64,000 nt of DNA from positions 3,286,001 to 3,350,000 of the forward strand of contig NZ_CP028092.1 of the NCBI RefSeq assembly GCF_005491705.1. Direction: 5' to 3'. A program made the translations under genes and the position numbers. Of this stretch, positions 36,644-46,465 are shown piece by piece. Under the pieces are notes generated by a model, which had not been told where the DNA came from, did no database searches, and worked only from the letters and a program-made list of their open reading frames with translations. Source of the stretch: Pontibacter sp. SGAir0037 (GTDB taxonomy: Bacteria > Bacteroidota > Bacteroidia > Cytophagales > Hymenobacteraceae). The stretch's first letter is position 1, and every line of letters starts with the position of its first letter.

Positions 36644-38683
36644 CTAAGACACTTTTCCGCCGTTTTTAATAGCCTTACCTGGCTGCACAAAAGCCAGCGA
36701 ACCATCGGCATTCTCTGCCATCAGAATCATACCCTGACTGGTGATACCTTTTATTTCCCGCGGTGCTAGGTTCACTAAAATGCTTACCTGCTGCCCGATA
36801 ATTTCTTCAGGATTAAAGAATTCGGCTATACCGCTTACCACCGTACGCTGATCGATACCTGTATCGATCTTAAGCTTCAAGAGCTTTTTTGTTTTAGCCA
36901 CTTTCTCCGCCTCCAGAATAGTACCAATACGTATATCCAGTTTTGTAAAATCGTCGAAGGTGATATTTTCTTTTGCCGGTTCAGCTACAGCATTTGCTAT
37001 TTCGTTAGCCTTCTTGGTGTCCAATAACTTTTGAACCTGTGCCTCTACAGCCGCATCTTCAATTTTTTCGAAAAGTAGTACGGGGGTTCCTATAGTATGG
37101 CCTGCTGCTATAAGATCAGCAGAGCCTGCTTCTGCCCATTTGCCCACTGGTTTGTTTAGCATGCTGCTTAATTTTTGAGCAGCTGTCGGCAGAAATGGCT
37201 CCATCAGAATATTCAGGCTTCCAGAAATTTGCAAAGCAATATTCATGATAGTTTTTACCCGCTCCTGGTCTGTTTTAATCAGTTTCCAAGGTTCAGTGTC
37301 GGCCAGGTATTTATTGCCCAGGCGTGCCAGGTTCATCAGCTCACCCAAAGCATCGCGAAAGCGATAGCGCTCCAGGTAAGTAGCTATTACCATGGGCATA
37401 TTTTCGAGCACGCCAAGCACTTCTTTATCGTAATCACTTAACTCTCCACGAGCCGGCACTTCACCACTATAATACTTTTGAGTAAGCACTACAGCCCTGT
37501 TGATAAAGTTACCCAGTATGGCTAGTAATTCGTTGTTGTTACGGGCCTGGAAATCTTTCCACGTGAAATCATTGTCTTTTGTCTCCGGGGCATTGGCACA
37601 AAGTGCATAGCGCAAAACATCGCCTTTACCCTCGAAATCCTGCAGGTATTCGTGCAGCCATACCGCCCAGTTGCGGGAAGTAGAAATCTTATCGCCCTCC
37701 AGGTTCAGGAATTCGTTGGCAGGCACATTGTCAGGCAATACATAATCTCCGTGCGCCTTCAGCATACTCGGAAAAATAATACAGTGAAATACGATATTAT
37801 CTTTGCCGATAAAGTGAACCAGCTTGGAGTCTTTGTCTTTCCAGTATAATTCCCAATCTGGCGTAAGGTCTTTTGTGGCAGAAATATAACCGATAGGAGC
37901 ATCAAACCATACGTAGAGCACCTTGCCTTCCGTACCTTCTACTGGCACAGGCACTCCCCAGTCCAGGTCGCGGGTTACGGCACGTGGCTGCAGCCCCTGG
38001 TCTATCCAGCTTTTACACTGCCCGTATACATTCGGCTTCCAGTCCTGCTTGTGCCCCTCAACAATCCACTCCCGCAACCAGTCTTCGTACTCATTAAGAG
38101 GTAGGTACCAGTGCTTGGTTTCACGCATCACCGGCTTAAGGCCGCTTAAGGTACTTTTAGGGTTAATGAGGTCAGTTGCATTTAACGAAGTGCCACAAGA
38201 CTCGCATTGATCGCCGTAAGCATTCTCGTTACCACATTTGGGGCAGGTACCCACTATATAACGATCGGCCAGGAATTGCTGCGCACCCTCGTCGTAGTAC
38301 TGCTGCGTGGTTTGCTCTATAAACTTACCATCGTCGTATAGCTTCTTAAAGAAGCCGGAAGCCGTTTCGTGGTGTGTTTGCGATGAAGTACGGCTATAGA
38401 TATCGAATGAGATATTGAAATCTGCAAACGATTTTTTAATGAGCTCATGATATTTATCTACGGCCTGCTGCGGTGTAATACCTTCTTTTTTGGCTCGTAT
38501 GGTAATAGGCACGCCATGCTCGTCAGATCCGCACACAAATTTTACATCACGGTTCTGGGAGCGCAGATAGCGCACATAAATATCGGCAGGCAAATACACT
38601 CCGGCCAGGTGCCCAATGTGAACAGGACCATTGGCATAGGGAAGTGCAGCTGTTATTGTATAACGTTTTGGTGTTTGCGTCAT
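36644..38683 (-). CDS. metG: Methionyl-tRNA synthetase
   Basis: This 679-residue class I synthetase has HIGH (PVHIGHLAG, His22-Ile-Gly-His25), a zinc knuckle CPKCG...CESCG (about 147-166), a KMSKS variant in [10 protein letters not shown] and a C-terminal tRNA-binding domain ([25 protein letters not shown], from about residue 578). It charges initiator and elongator tRNA-Met. A -7 element (TATATTTG) lies about 20 bases before the ATG. Confidence 0.97.
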   Translation of the reverse strand: MTQTPKRYTITAALPYANGPVHIGHLAGVYLPADIYVRYLRSQNRDVKFVCGSDEHGVPITIRAKKEGITPQQAVDKYHELIKKSFADFNISFDIYSRTSSQTHHETASGFFKKLYDDGKFIEQTTQQYYDEGAQQFLADRYIVGTCPKCGNENAYGDQCESCGTSLNATDLINPKSTLSGLKPVMRETKHWYLPLNEYEDWLREWIVEGHKQDWKPNVYGQCKSWIDQGLQPRAVTRDLDWGVPVPVEGTEGKVLYVWFDAPIGYISATKDLTPDWELYWKDKDSKLVHFIGKDNIVFHCIIFPSMLKAHGDYVLPDNVPANEFLNLEGDKISTSRNWAVWLHEYLQDFEGKGDVLRYALCANAPETKDNDFTWKDFQARNNNELLAILGNFINRAVVLTQKYYSGEVPARGELSDYDKEVLGVLENMPMVIATYLERYRFRDALGELMNLARLGNKYLADTEPWKLIKTDQERVKTIMNIALQISGSLNILMEPFLPTAAQKLSSMLNKPVGKWAEAGSADLIAAGHTIGTPVLLFEKIEDAAVEAQVQKLLDTKKANEIANAVAEPAKENITFDDFTKLDIRIGTILEAEKVAKTKKLLKLKIDTGIDQRTVVSGIAEFFNPEEIIGQQVSILVNLAPREIKGITSQGMILMAENADGSLAFVQPGKAIKNGGKVS

Positions 38684-38701
38684 GTTTTCTTATTAAAGAA
38701 G

Positions 38702-38709
38702 CAAATATA
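38702..38709 (-). promoter_or_regulatory. -7 promoter element of metG
   Basis: The minus strand reads TATATTTG. Only 18 bases separate it from the metG ATG, so the leader is short. Confidence 0.6.
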
Positions 38710-38825
38710 CAAATCACATACGTAATGCACCGATACTACAGCCTATTCAGCTAAAATTGCTTTATTAAGTTTACTTACCCCTACCTGTTTCCGTAAACCT
38801 TTATATCACCAACGATATAGAAACC

Positions 38826-39053
38826 ATGCATAATAAAGATGATAACTTCAGAACAAGGCGCGACGACGGAGATAATCTGGGCAAAAAAGACCATGAGCAT
38901 AAAGTATCAGAAAACCCTGCCCCCAAAGGCACAGATCCTGATCGTGAATCAGAAACCACGCCTCCCGAAAATGAAGTTTATGTAGACATTGAGCCGGACG
39001 AACTTCACCTGTCGGATGAAGATGATTTAGAAGAGATCGATGTAAGAGAATAG
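38826..39053 (+). CDS. Small acidic disordered protein
   Basis: This 75-residue protein is rich in Asp, Glu, Lys and Pro, without hydrophobic core: HNKDDNFRTRRDDGDNLG near the start and YVDIEPDELHLSDEDDLEEIDVRE at the end. It is predicted disordered and soluble, and no family was recognised. The acidic tail might contact a basic partner. It stands between metG and the fucosidase, convergent with the latter. Reality is supported by an ATG start and the lack of a competing frame. Confidence 0.6.
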   Translation: MHNKDDNFRTRRDDGDNLGKKDHEHKVSENPAPKGTDPDRESETTPPENEVYVDIEPDELHLSDEDDLEEIDVRE

Positions 39054-39060
39054 AAGCCAA

Positions 39061-39099
39061 CCCAGCAGCAGTGCTTATGGATGCAAGGCGGCTGCTGGG
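39061..39099. terminator. Hairpin between convergent genes
   Basis: Arms cccagcagc and gctgctggg flank a 21-base loop. No long T run is present; it may end transcripts of both the small acidic gene and the fucosidase gene. Confidence 0.5.
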
Positions 39100-39111
39100 C
39101 TTGCCTTATGT

Positions 39112-40638
39112 TTAATATACCTCCACATTAGAAATAACAGGGCAAGCCTTTGCAGCTGTAACTGTAAATTTTATTTTGTCTGTTCCGATGGAATTAACAG
39201 GCAGAATTCTTTTATAGCCAATTGTTGTTCCATCCGTCACTACTGGTTGCCAGTTTCCGTTTTGCCAGGCGTGCACTGTAAAAGATTTCACCCGTTGGCC
39301 CAGCTTTATGTATTCCTGCAGCAGCACATACCGCACCGGCTTTACTTCCCCCAGGTCAATTTCCAGGCTGCCGGTTGTCGTTTCATCATCTGTAGCCCAG
39401 TAGGTTTCTTTATCGCCATCTGTTACATTAGAAGCAGCAAAAGCTTTTGCGTTTCCTCTGTAAGCATTTGCCTTAACCTTTGCCTGGGCAGCCAAGTTGG
39501 TTCTAAATCTCTCCTCTAATAGTTTACGCCAGTCCTTCAGTACCTTTACATCCGCCTCATGCAGCAAACCTCTCCCATCGGGTGGCACATTCAGAAGCAG
39601 GGTAGAACCTCTCCCCACCGATGTCAGGTAGATCTCAAAAAGCTTTTCAGGCGACTTCACCAAAGAATCTTCTTTGGCATGATAAAACCAGCCCGGCCGA
39701 ATGGACACGTCTACCTCGGCAAGAATCCATTTGCTACCATCTGCAGCACCTTTATTTAACAGGCTTTCTATACCAGCCTTGCCTGCATAAAGTGTATCGT
39801 TGTTGATGGTGTTCCAGTTCGTAGTTCCAGCTATCCCTTTTTCGTTGCCGCACCAGCGCAGGTCAGGACCGGCATCGCTAAAAAAAAGCACTTGTGGCTC
39901 AGGCTGTACTTTCCTTACCAGATCAAGTGTGCCCGGCCAGTCGTAATAGGTAGCTCCGGCTATTTTCCTGTTTTCTCTGGCTCCACCATAAAATCCGTCG
40001 CCTCCGTTTGCACCATCAAACCACATTTCGAAGATGGGGCCATAATTGCTGAACAGCTCACGCAACTGGTTCCGGTAGTAAGCGACATAGGAAGGTTGTC
40101 CATAATCAACCCTGTTCCGGTCCCAGGGAGATAAGTAAACACCAAACTTTAAGCTGTGCCGCCTGCAGGCTTCTGCCACCTCTCTTACCACATCTCCTTT
40201 ACCGCTTTTATAAGGACTGTTCTTGATAGAATGATCTGTATACTTGCTAGGCCAGAGCGTAAATCCATCATGATGTTTACAGGTAAGAATAATACCTTTA
40301 AAACCTGTTTCCTTCAGTGTACGCACCCACTGATCAGCATCCAGCTCAGTGGGATTGAAAATTTCAGGGCTTTCGTCGCCATAGCCCCATTCAAGATCTG
40401 TGAACGTATTGGTAGTAAAGTGAATAAAGGCATTCATTTCCATTTCGTGCCAAGCCAGCTGAGCCTCCGACGGGACCGGGTGGAGAGGCTTTGGCGGAGC
40501 AACAGGTGCAGCTGTATTGGTTCTGAGAGAACAGGAAATGGCTATACTTGCACACATAAAAGCACAAATCAAGGTGCTTCTTCTACAGGTTGCTTGTCTT
40601 ATATTCAAAGCAGAATAATTAGGTTGCTGTTTTAGCAC
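39112..40638 (-). CDS. Alpha-L-fucosidase lipoprotein, GH29
   Basis: This 508-residue lipoprotein (lipobox Cys36 in IAISC) has a GH29 catalytic barrel (about 60-370): FIHFTTNTFTDLEWG, LTCKHHDGFTLWPS, and the nucleophile Asp208 in FEMWFDGANGG. A C-terminal beta-sandwich follows (about 385-508, with SNVTDGDKETYWATDDE), like F5/8-type (CBM32-like) carbohydrate-binding domains. It cleaves alpha-fucosyl residues from glycans in the periplasm or at the surface. It is not beside a SusCD pair here, so it may serve several loci. Confidence 0.9.
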   Translation of the reverse strand: MLKQQPNYSALNIRQATCRRSTLICAFMCASIAISCSLRTNTAAPVAPPKPLHPVPSEAQLAWHEMEMNAFIHFTTNTFTDLEWGYGDESPEIFNPTELDADQWVRTLKETGFKGIILTCKHHDGFTLWPSKYTDHSIKNSPYKSGKGDVVREVAEACRRHSLKFGVYLSPWDRNRVDYGQPSYVAYYRNQLRELFSNYGPIFEMWFDGANGGDGFYGGARENRKIAGATYYDWPGTLDLVRKVQPEPQVLFFSDAGPDLRWCGNEKGIAGTTNWNTINNDTLYAGKAGIESLLNKGAADGSKWILAEVDVSIRPGWFYHAKEDSLVKSPEKLFEIYLTSVGRGSTLLLNVPPDGRGLLHEADVKVLKDWRKLLEERFRTNLAAQAKVKANAYRGNAKAFAASNVTDGDKETYWATDDETTTGSLEIDLGEVKPVRYVLLQEYIKLGQRVKSFTVHAWQNGNWQPVVTDGTTIGYKRILPVNSIGTDKIKFTVTAAKACPVISNVEVY

Positions 40639-40787
40639 TTAGCTGGCAGGACATTTTTACAATTTCATGCCTCCTTCACAAATTCCACCTGCTGGATAAC
40701 ATTCATAAAGCCAGTAGCTTCTTTTAAAGATAAGCAACCTCCCCAGAATTTCAAACACAGCTTTAAAACAGTTTTACCAGTTGCTTA

Positions 40788-40831
40788 CAAAAAAGCGTTC
40801 TACTATGGCATCACCCACAATAGAACGCTTT
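40788..40831 (-). terminator. Terminator after the small lipoprotein gene
   Basis: Arms aaagcgttcta and tagaacgcttt with a run of T after the stem on the minus strand, four bases past the stop of the gene at 40835. Confidence 0.8.
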
Positions 40832-40834
40832 AAG

Positions 40835-41167
40835 TTAATCGACAGGTACCCTGTGCTGCATTGGCACCTGCACATTGTGTCTGTTTTCATCAACGGGAGG
40901 AGCTTCCGGAAGAAGCCTCGGCCTGAGTGTATTTGGTGTGGTTGCAGGCCCATTACCATTGAATTCTTCAATATTGCGTTTCCGGTTGATGTCGCTGGAT
41001 TGTTCGTACATCTGGCGGCGCAACTGCTGGTTGCTTCTGTTGCTATACACTACCCTTCTGTTCAGATCCGGATCAGGAGGTAAAGTTCCTTCCCCCTCTG
41101 AGAGTGAAGTACACGAAATGGCACCAAACAGCACACCAATCAACCCGTAAATTTTGTATATCTTCAT
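40835..41167 (-). CDS. Small lipoprotein of unknown function
   Basis: This 110-residue protein has a clean lipoprotein signal with lipobox GAISC (Cys19). A mature part without predicted domain follows: polar, with DLNRRVVYSNRSNQQLRRQMYEQ and a Pro-rich tail (TLRPRLLPEAPPVDENRH). It has its own terminator. Frames on the opposite strand are long but show no protein-like features. The function is unknown; outer-membrane anchoring is inferred. Confidence 0.65.
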   Translation of the reverse strand: MKIYKIYGLIGVLFGAISCTSLSEGEGTLPPDPDLNRRVVYSNRSNQQLRRQMYEQSSDINRKRNIEEFNGNGPATTPNTLRPRLLPEAPPVDENRHNVQVPMQHRVPVD

Positions 41168-41248
41168 CTTTATTCTTCATATAATTTAAAAATAAACTCA
41201 TTAAAGAGCTTGTATATAAATTATACGCAAAATAAAGTACAAAAGTAG

Positions 41249-41518
41249 TTATTCTGCAGCACTTTCGCCGTAGAGCAGCTTGTGCCCTACCTGGGTCAGC
41301 ATCAGTCCATCTGGTGCGGGTGTTACAAATGCCTCTTTGGTTAAATGATGTTCCGCCTCCTTTTGCACATCCTTATACTTTGGATAGTGGTCCTGCAGGT
41401 ATGGGTACAATTCCTGGTATTGCAATACATCACCAGATTGTATATTCATTTCCTTGAAAGCATTTAATATATGCTGTGCTGTGTTTTGTATGTTTTCAGC
41501 TTCTGATGTTAATGCCAT
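41249..41518 (-). CDS. Small hypothetical protein
   Basis: This 89-residue protein is helical at the N-terminus (SEAENIQNTAQHILNAFKEM) and contains YQELYPYLQDHYPKYKDVQKEAEHHL, then LMLTQVGHKLLYG. The helix-turn-helix-like spacing and terminal amphipathic stretch suggest a small DNA-binding or adaptor protein, but no family is recognised. The ATG at 41518 gives a coherent start. It is monocistronic, reading towards the small lipoprotein gene. Confidence 0.55.
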   Translation of the reverse strand: MALTSEAENIQNTAQHILNAFKEMNIQSGDVLQYQELYPYLQDHYPKYKDVQKEAEHHLTKEAFVTPAPDGLMLTQVGHKLLYGESAAE

Positions 41519-41617
41519 AGTATCTTTTGATTTAGTTCAGGGTAAAAAATACGACTGAACACTATTAAAAGATATGGCAAGAAGCAGCGCGAGGCGCCTT
41601 ATTGTTAGAAAGGCAAG

Positions 41618-41666
41618 AAGCCTGCGAGTCAGGAATGGAATTATCCTGCTTCTGACTCGCAAGCTT
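41618..41666 (-). terminator. Terminator after the DUF3050 gene
   Basis: Arms aagcctgcgagtcag and ctgactcgcaagctt pair with one G-T. The stem lies 12 bases past the DUF3050 stop on the minus strand. Confidence 0.75.
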
Positions 41667-41678
41667 TAACCGGGCATG

Positions 41679-42464
41679 CTAGTTCAGCAGAACTTCAGAA
41701 TTGAGCTGGTTCCTGATGCCGTCCCAAAGCTGGATGCGCTGTTCTATACAGGCAATAGAAACTTCCAGTGCTTCCTGCCATTTATCTTCATCGTCTCCGC
41801 ACAGCTCATCCACCATCTGCAAAGCCAGCGGTGTATGTACCTCCTCATCCAGCTGCACATGGCGGTCGAGATAATAAATAAAGGTATTCAGTTTGCCAGG
41901 AAAACGGGCATTCAAATCGGCTGTCAGGTGGCGGAACATATCAGGGATCAGGTCTTCACGGCCAAAAGTGAAGGCAGCCGCAATGGCATGGCTCTTTCCG
42001 GAGTTTATAATGCTAAAGGTATTGTAAACAAAATCTTTAACAGAAGCATGTATTGGTAGCTGCCCAAGCGCTGCTTCTACAGTTTCTCCTGCTGCAACTT
42101 TTTCCAGCATCTGGTTGATCAGGGCATGATCGGCACCACATTCTTTCATAGCCTGCAGGTATAGCTCAAAGTGGCTCACAGGATTACCAGCCTGGTCTAC
42201 ATCCGTTTCTTCTTCCAGCACTATCTCATTGATAAGCCTGCGGGTTCTAGGGCTACCTTTGGGCACCCAGGGCAGCGTTACACAAGTCAGGTCTGCCTGC
42301 AGGGCTTTCAGAAGGCTCATAAAATCCCATACGGCAAAAACATGATGCTCCATAAATATTTTCAGATCGTCGAGGGTGTGCAACGACTGGTATACATTAT
42401 GCTGCAGCAGGCGCTTACGATGCACGTTTAAAGCCTTCTGCAATTCTTCTATTCGGCTGTTCAT
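41679..42464 (-). CDS. DUF3050 (heme-oxygenase-like fold) protein
   Basis: This 261-residue, all-helical protein matches DUF3050. Candidate metal-ligand motifs are FMEHHVFAVWDF (about 37-48), NEIVLEEETD, FTFGREDLIPDMFRHL and RHVQLDEEVHTPLA (late Asp-x3-His). Their spacing resembles heme-oxygenase-like di-iron oxidases, several of which modify natural products or lipids. The substrate and the metal are unproven here. The gene is monocistronic with its own terminator, so context offers no substrate clue. Confidence 0.85.
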   Translation of the reverse strand: MNSRIEELQKALNVHRKRLLQHNVYQSLHTLDDLKIFMEHHVFAVWDFMSLLKALQADLTCVTLPWVPKGSPRTRRLINEIVLEEETDVDQAGNPVSHFELYLQAMKECGADHALINQMLEKVAAGETVEAALGQLPIHASVKDFVYNTFSIINSGKSHAIAAAFTFGREDLIPDMFRHLTADLNARFPGKLNTFIYYLDRHVQLDEEVHTPLALQMVDELCGDDEDKWQEALEVSIACIEQRIQLWDGIRNQLNSEVLLN

Positions 42465-42960
42465 AATAGGTAATCGAATGTACTAAAGATATTTTTTTAC
42501 AATTGAAGTTCCGGTGCAGCTTTAAGTCAGGTATATTTATAAAGGCTGCTGGATAGTGAATATACTATTAAAAATACAAAATAAAAAAAGCAATACAGCG
42601 CTACAGCTACTATTACAGCTGCAAAAGTATAACACACGCCTCATATATTAGTTTACAAATCCGGCTAAATTATCAGCTACTGCCAAATGTTCCCTCCCAA
42701 AAGCTAGCCTTTATGTCCGGGCGAAGGATGCATTAAAGTTGTAGCAGAAATAGTGCCTGCTTAGCAGTTGATCCAATGCCTTTGTAAATCAGGGTAGAAC
42801 CACTTTCTCTCTAGTTATGAGAATCTTAGCCTTAAATTGAACAAAGAATACGCGTGTGATGTTTGCCCAATACTGATGCAGCATATTGGTGCATCAGAAC
42901 TTAATATTAACATAACCTGTTTATTTCGAGAAGCATACTATAAATGTAAAGCCTTTTATG
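42465..42960. other. Gene-free stretch upstream of typA
   Basis: About 500 bases between the divergent DUF3050 and typA genes. No coding frame, RNA or strong palindrome was recognised. A short 8-base inverted repeat, ctgatgca/tgcatcag near 42873-42897, is of doubtful meaning. Confidence 0.45.
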
Positions 42961-42968
42961 TACCTTTG
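42961..42968 (+). promoter_or_regulatory. -7 promoter element of typA
   Basis: TACCTTTG matches TAnnTTTG, 20 bases upstream of the typA ATG. Confidence 0.6.
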
Positions 42969-42988
42969 CGGCTCGAAAAACTTATTCA

Positions 42989-44800
42989 ATGCAAAACATT
43001 CGAAATATTGCGATTATCGCACACGTTGACCACGGTAAGACTACTCTCGTGGATAAGATCATTCATGCTTCCAAGCTGTTTGCTGATCACCAGCAGTTCG
43101 ACGACCTGATCCTCGACAACAACGACCTGGAACGTGAACGAGGAATTACGATCGTTTCTAAAAACGTGTCTGTTCGATACAAAGACGTTAAGATCAACAT
43201 TATCGACACGCCTGGTCACGCCGACTTTGGTGGCGAGGTAGAGCGTGTTCTGAAAATGGCCGATGGCGTACTACTACTGGTAGATGCTTTCGAGGGAGCT
43301 ATGCCTCAGACTCGTTTCGTGTTGAGCAAAGCCATACAGTTAGGCCTTAAGCCAATTGTGGTGGTAAATAAAGTAGATAAAGAAAACTGCCGTCCGGACG
43401 AGGTGCATGAGCAGGTTTTTGACCTGATGTTTAACCTGGATGCCACAGAAGACCAGCTTGATTTTACAACGCTGTACGGATCTTCGAAGCAAGGCTGGAT
43501 GAGCACCGACTGGACTCAACCAACAGAAGATATCACGCCTCTTTTAGATGCAATTATTGAGGTTATTCCTGCTGCTCCGTATCGTGAAGGTTCTCCTCAG
43601 ATGCAGATCACATCGCTGGATTACTCTTCTTTCGTAGGTCGTATTGCTATTGGTCGTGTGCACCGTGGCACCCTAAAAGAAGGTATGCCTATCAGCTTGT
43701 GTAAAGCAGACGGCACCATCAAAAAAGGCCGTATTAAGGAACTTCAGGTTTTTGAAGGGTTAGGCAAAAAAGCTGTTCAGGAAGTATCAGCCGGAGAGAT
43801 CTGCGCTGTAACAGGTATTGAAGGATTTGACATTGGTGACACAATCGCTGATGCAGAAAATCCTGAACCATTGGCGCGTATCTCTATAGATGAGCCAACT
43901 ATGAACATGCTGTTTACGATTAACAACTCTCCTTTCTTCGGTAAAGAAGGTAAGTTTGTAACATCACGCCACCTGCGTGACCGCCTGTTCAAAGAAACCG
44001 AGAAAAACCTGGCTTTACGCGTACAGGAAACAGACAGAGAAGATACCTTCCTGGTATTTGGTCGTGGTATCCTGCACTTGTCGGTATTAATTGAAACAAT
44101 GCGCCGTGAAGGCTATGAGCTACAGGTAGGTCAGCCTCAGGTGATTTATAAAGAAATAGATGGCCAGCGCCACGAGCCGATCGAGCACCTGGTTGTTGAC
44201 GTTCCGGAAGAAACTGCCGGTAAAGTAATTGAACTGGTTACGCAACGTAAAGGCGAGCTCTCTATTATGGAGCCAAAAGGCGATTTACAGCACCTGGAGT
44301 TCAACATTCCGGCACGTGGCTTAATCGGTCTTCGTAATAACGTTTTAACAGCCACAGCTGGTGAGGCAATTATGAACCACCGTTTCCTGGCCTACGAGCC
44401 TTACAAAGGCCAGATCCCTGGTCGAAACAATGGTTCTATCATCTCGATGGAGACAGGACCGGGTACGGCCTATTCTATAGATAAGCTACAGGATCGTGGT
44501 GTGTTCTTTGTAGACCCGGGTGTAGATGTATACATGGGTCAGGTTATTGGAGAGCACAGCCGCCAGAACGATATTACAGTAAACATTCAGAAAGGTAAGA
44601 AGCTAACCAACATGCGTGCTTCCGGTTCTGATGATAACGTAAAAATTGCTCCTGCTAAAAACTTCTCTCTAGAAGAAGCCATGGAATACATCCAGAAAGA
44701 TGAGTACCTGGAGGTAACGCCTAAGAGCATCCGTATGCGCAAGATCTATCTTGATGAGAACGAGCGCAACCGTATGTCTAAGAAAGAAGAAGCTGTATAA
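42989..44800 (+). CDS. typA: Ribosome-associated GTPase TypA/BipA
   Basis: This 603-residue translational GTPase has G1 AHVDHGKTTLVDKI, the effector-region ERGITI, G3 DTPGHADFGGE, G4 NKVD, domain 2, an EF-G-like domain V and the C-terminal BipA-specific domain (with RGLIGLRNNVLTATAGEAIM and SGSDDNVKIAPAK). It aids 50S assembly and stress adaptation. Length and start are normal. Confidence 0.97.
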   Translation: MQNIRNIAIIAHVDHGKTTLVDKIIHASKLFADHQQFDDLILDNNDLERERGITIVSKNVSVRYKDVKINIIDTPGHADFGGEVERVLKMADGVLLLVDAFEGAMPQTRFVLSKAIQLGLKPIVVVNKVDKENCRPDEVHEQVFDLMFNLDATEDQLDFTTLYGSSKQGWMSTDWTQPTEDITPLLDAIIEVIPAAPYREGSPQMQITSLDYSSFVGRIAIGRVHRGTLKEGMPISLCKADGTIKKGRIKELQVFEGLGKKAVQEVSAGEICAVTGIEGFDIGDTIADAENPEPLARISIDEPTMNMLFTINNSPFFGKEGKFVTSRHLRDRLFKETEKNLALRVQETDREDTFLVFGRGILHLSVLIETMRREGYELQVGQPQVIYKEIDGQRHEPIEHLVVDVPEETAGKVIELVTQRKGELSIMEPKGDLQHLEFNIPARGLIGLRNNVLTATAGEAIMNHRFLAYEPYKGQIPGRNNGSIISMETGPGTAYSIDKLQDRGVFFVDPGVDVYMGQVIGEHSRQNDITVNIQKGKKLTNMRASGSDDNVKIAPAKNFSLEEAMEYIQKDEYLEVTPKSIRMRKIYLDENERNRMSKKEEAV

Positions 44801-44826
44801 GCAATAAAACATACTCTAAATTTTAG

Positions 44827-44863
44827 AATACCAGGCAGTGTAAACTACCTGGTATTTTTTTTG
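44827..44863 (+). terminator. Terminator of typA
   Basis: Arms aataccaggcagt and actacctggtatt (one G-T) with a four-base loop and a following T run. Confidence 0.88.
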
Positions 44864-44930
44864 CCTTAATTGCTGGATATCAGCTGATTTTATAATATTT
44901 TTATCATTAAATATTAATAACATTGAATAT

Positions 44931-46349
44931 ATGAAATCAACTTTTACCCTTCTATTTTTCCTGCTCATTACTACCATTGCTTCTTATGCACAAGTGCATA
45001 CTATAAAGTTAAGTAACCAGGCCTTACCTGCTCTCGAAAGAGATTTTTATATTGAACAGGTACTCGACACCAGGAATGTGAAGTATGCTATCGGAGAAGT
45101 GCAGAAAGGGGTGTTTAACAATAAAGTAAATGCTAATTTCGCAGCTCCCCTGGAGCAGGAGTTGCTTGCATATGCAACAGCCACTTATCCGAAACAGGAG
45201 GGACAAACACCTGTTACTCTTCGTGTGAATAAGCTATGGATTTCAGAGGTAACCTCCATGAGCTCTGAGGCAGGAATAGCTGAAATAGTGGTTGATTTTC
45301 TATATAGGAACCAGGACAATTACCAAAGATTGTATACAGCCTCCGCAACTATTTCACAAGGAGGCCTAGATGTCACCAACAAGCATGCAGCCAATATCTC
45401 CAAAGTTTTAGATAAATGCCTGCAAACTTTCTCTTCTAAAGATTTTACAATGTTACTTGCTCAGTCTGTAGCGCTTACAGAAGCCGAAGCAAAAGCTCCT
45501 TATGATAACAGCAGGATTACAGCCAGTTTTCCTGTTATGCAAACAGATAATTATACTGAAGGTATTTACATGACACTGGACGAATTCCGTGCCAACACAC
45601 CTGGTATTACCTCTGGGTATGAAATAAAATCTAAAAGCAACTTTAAAAAACCAATGACAAGCGGAGGCGACCTGACACCAGTTCTGCTATCTTCTGATGG
45701 AAAGGATAAGAAATTGAAAGACGCCTGGGGCTTTGCCTACAACAACAGTCTTTACATTAATTACTATGGCGTTTATTTCCCGCTAGCCTCCAACGGTCAG
45801 AACTTCTTATTTGTAGGTCCTCCATTAGCTAGCGGCACAGGTGCAGTAGCTGCAGGTGCTGCTGTGGGCGGAATTATTGGGGGAGCAATTGCAGGAGGTA
45901 TCGTTGCTGCCACTGCCAAACCTGCTGTTTATTCTCTTGATTTGGTTACAGGTATTATTGCTCCTGATAAGAGCTATAACGATGCACAGGAGCAAAATGG
46001 CGAAACAAATATTACGGACACAAAACTGATCCTTTACAGATCTGCCAAAGGTGAAAAAGCTATGCCTGTACATGTAAAGGTTAACGGTGTGGAGCGAGAT
46101 CTGAACCCGGGTGAGATGATTGAACTGTACCTGAGTGCTGCCGAAGCTGAAACCATAGTTTGCCTTTCAGAAGATGAGAGCAACTGTATTAGCTTATTGC
46201 CCGCAGGTAAAAAAACCTACTATATCGCCTGCAACCTGAATGATAAGACTACAACTAACAAGGCCAGTTTGCAAGAAGTAGATAAAGCTAAAGGAGAATA
46301 TGATGTGAAGGGTATAGTATTCGCTCAAAAGAAACAAAGTAAAAAATAA
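44931..46349 (+). CDS. Secreted protein with glycine-zipper segment, unknown function
   Basis: This 472-residue protein has a signal peptide (1-20, ending ASYAQ). The N-terminal 200 residues are soluble, with LRVNKLWISEVTSM and a C-terminal beta part with VHVKVNGVERDLNPGEMIELYL. Around residues 303-328 there is a Gly/Ala-rich hydrophobic stretch (VAAGAAVGGIIGGAIAGGIV) typical of glycine zippers in membrane-inserted oligomers. No family was recognised. It lies between typA and the glucan locus; membership in the latter is unsupported. Confidence 0.65.
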   Translation: MKSTFTLLFFLLITTIASYAQVHTIKLSNQALPALERDFYIEQVLDTRNVKYAIGEVQKGVFNNKVNANFAAPLEQELLAYATATYPKQEGQTPVTLRVNKLWISEVTSMSSEAGIAEIVVDFLYRNQDNYQRLYTASATISQGGLDVTNKHAANISKVLDKCLQTFSSKDFTMLLAQSVALTEAEAKAPYDNSRITASFPVMQTDNYTEGIYMTLDEFRANTPGITSGYEIKSKSNFKKPMTSGGDLTPVLLSSDGKDKKLKDAWGFAYNNSLYINYYGVYFPLASNGQNFLFVGPPLASGTGAVAAGAAVGGIIGGAIAGGIVAATAKPAVYSLDLVTGIIAPDKSYNDAQEQNGETNITDTKLILYRSAKGEKAMPVHVKVNGVERDLNPGEMIELYLSAAEAETIVCLSEDESNCISLLPAGKKTYYIACNLNDKTTTNKASLQEVDKAKGEYDVKGIVFAQKKQSKK

Positions 46350-46452
46350 GGAGAAAGAAATACTCTTTTCAAAGCTAGGGCACCTACTCCTTTAAGTAAA
46401 GGCTACCTCACCAATATTTATCCCCTACCTATACAAGATAACGAATAAACTC

Positions 46453-46460
46453 TATATTTG
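46453..46460 (+). promoter_or_regulatory. -7 element immediately before the clan-A glycosidase gene
   Basis: TATATTTG matches TAnnTTTG and ends 5 bases before the ATG at 46466. As at 6797, the transcript would be leaderless or nearly so if this is the promoter. Confidence 0.55.
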
Positions 46461-46465
46461 GCCCT

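Noticed and set aside
40156..40635. Antisense frame (159 codons) inside the fucosidase gene
   Set aside because: Fully contained in GH29 coding sequence with no supporting features.
40781..41150. Plus-strand frames opposite the small lipoprotein
   Set aside because: The minus-strand product has a clean lipoprotein signal and its own terminator; the plus-strand peptides show neither.
42873..42897. 8-base inverted repeat upstream of typA
   Set aside because: Too short and without T run; expected by chance in 500 bases of AT-rich sequence.
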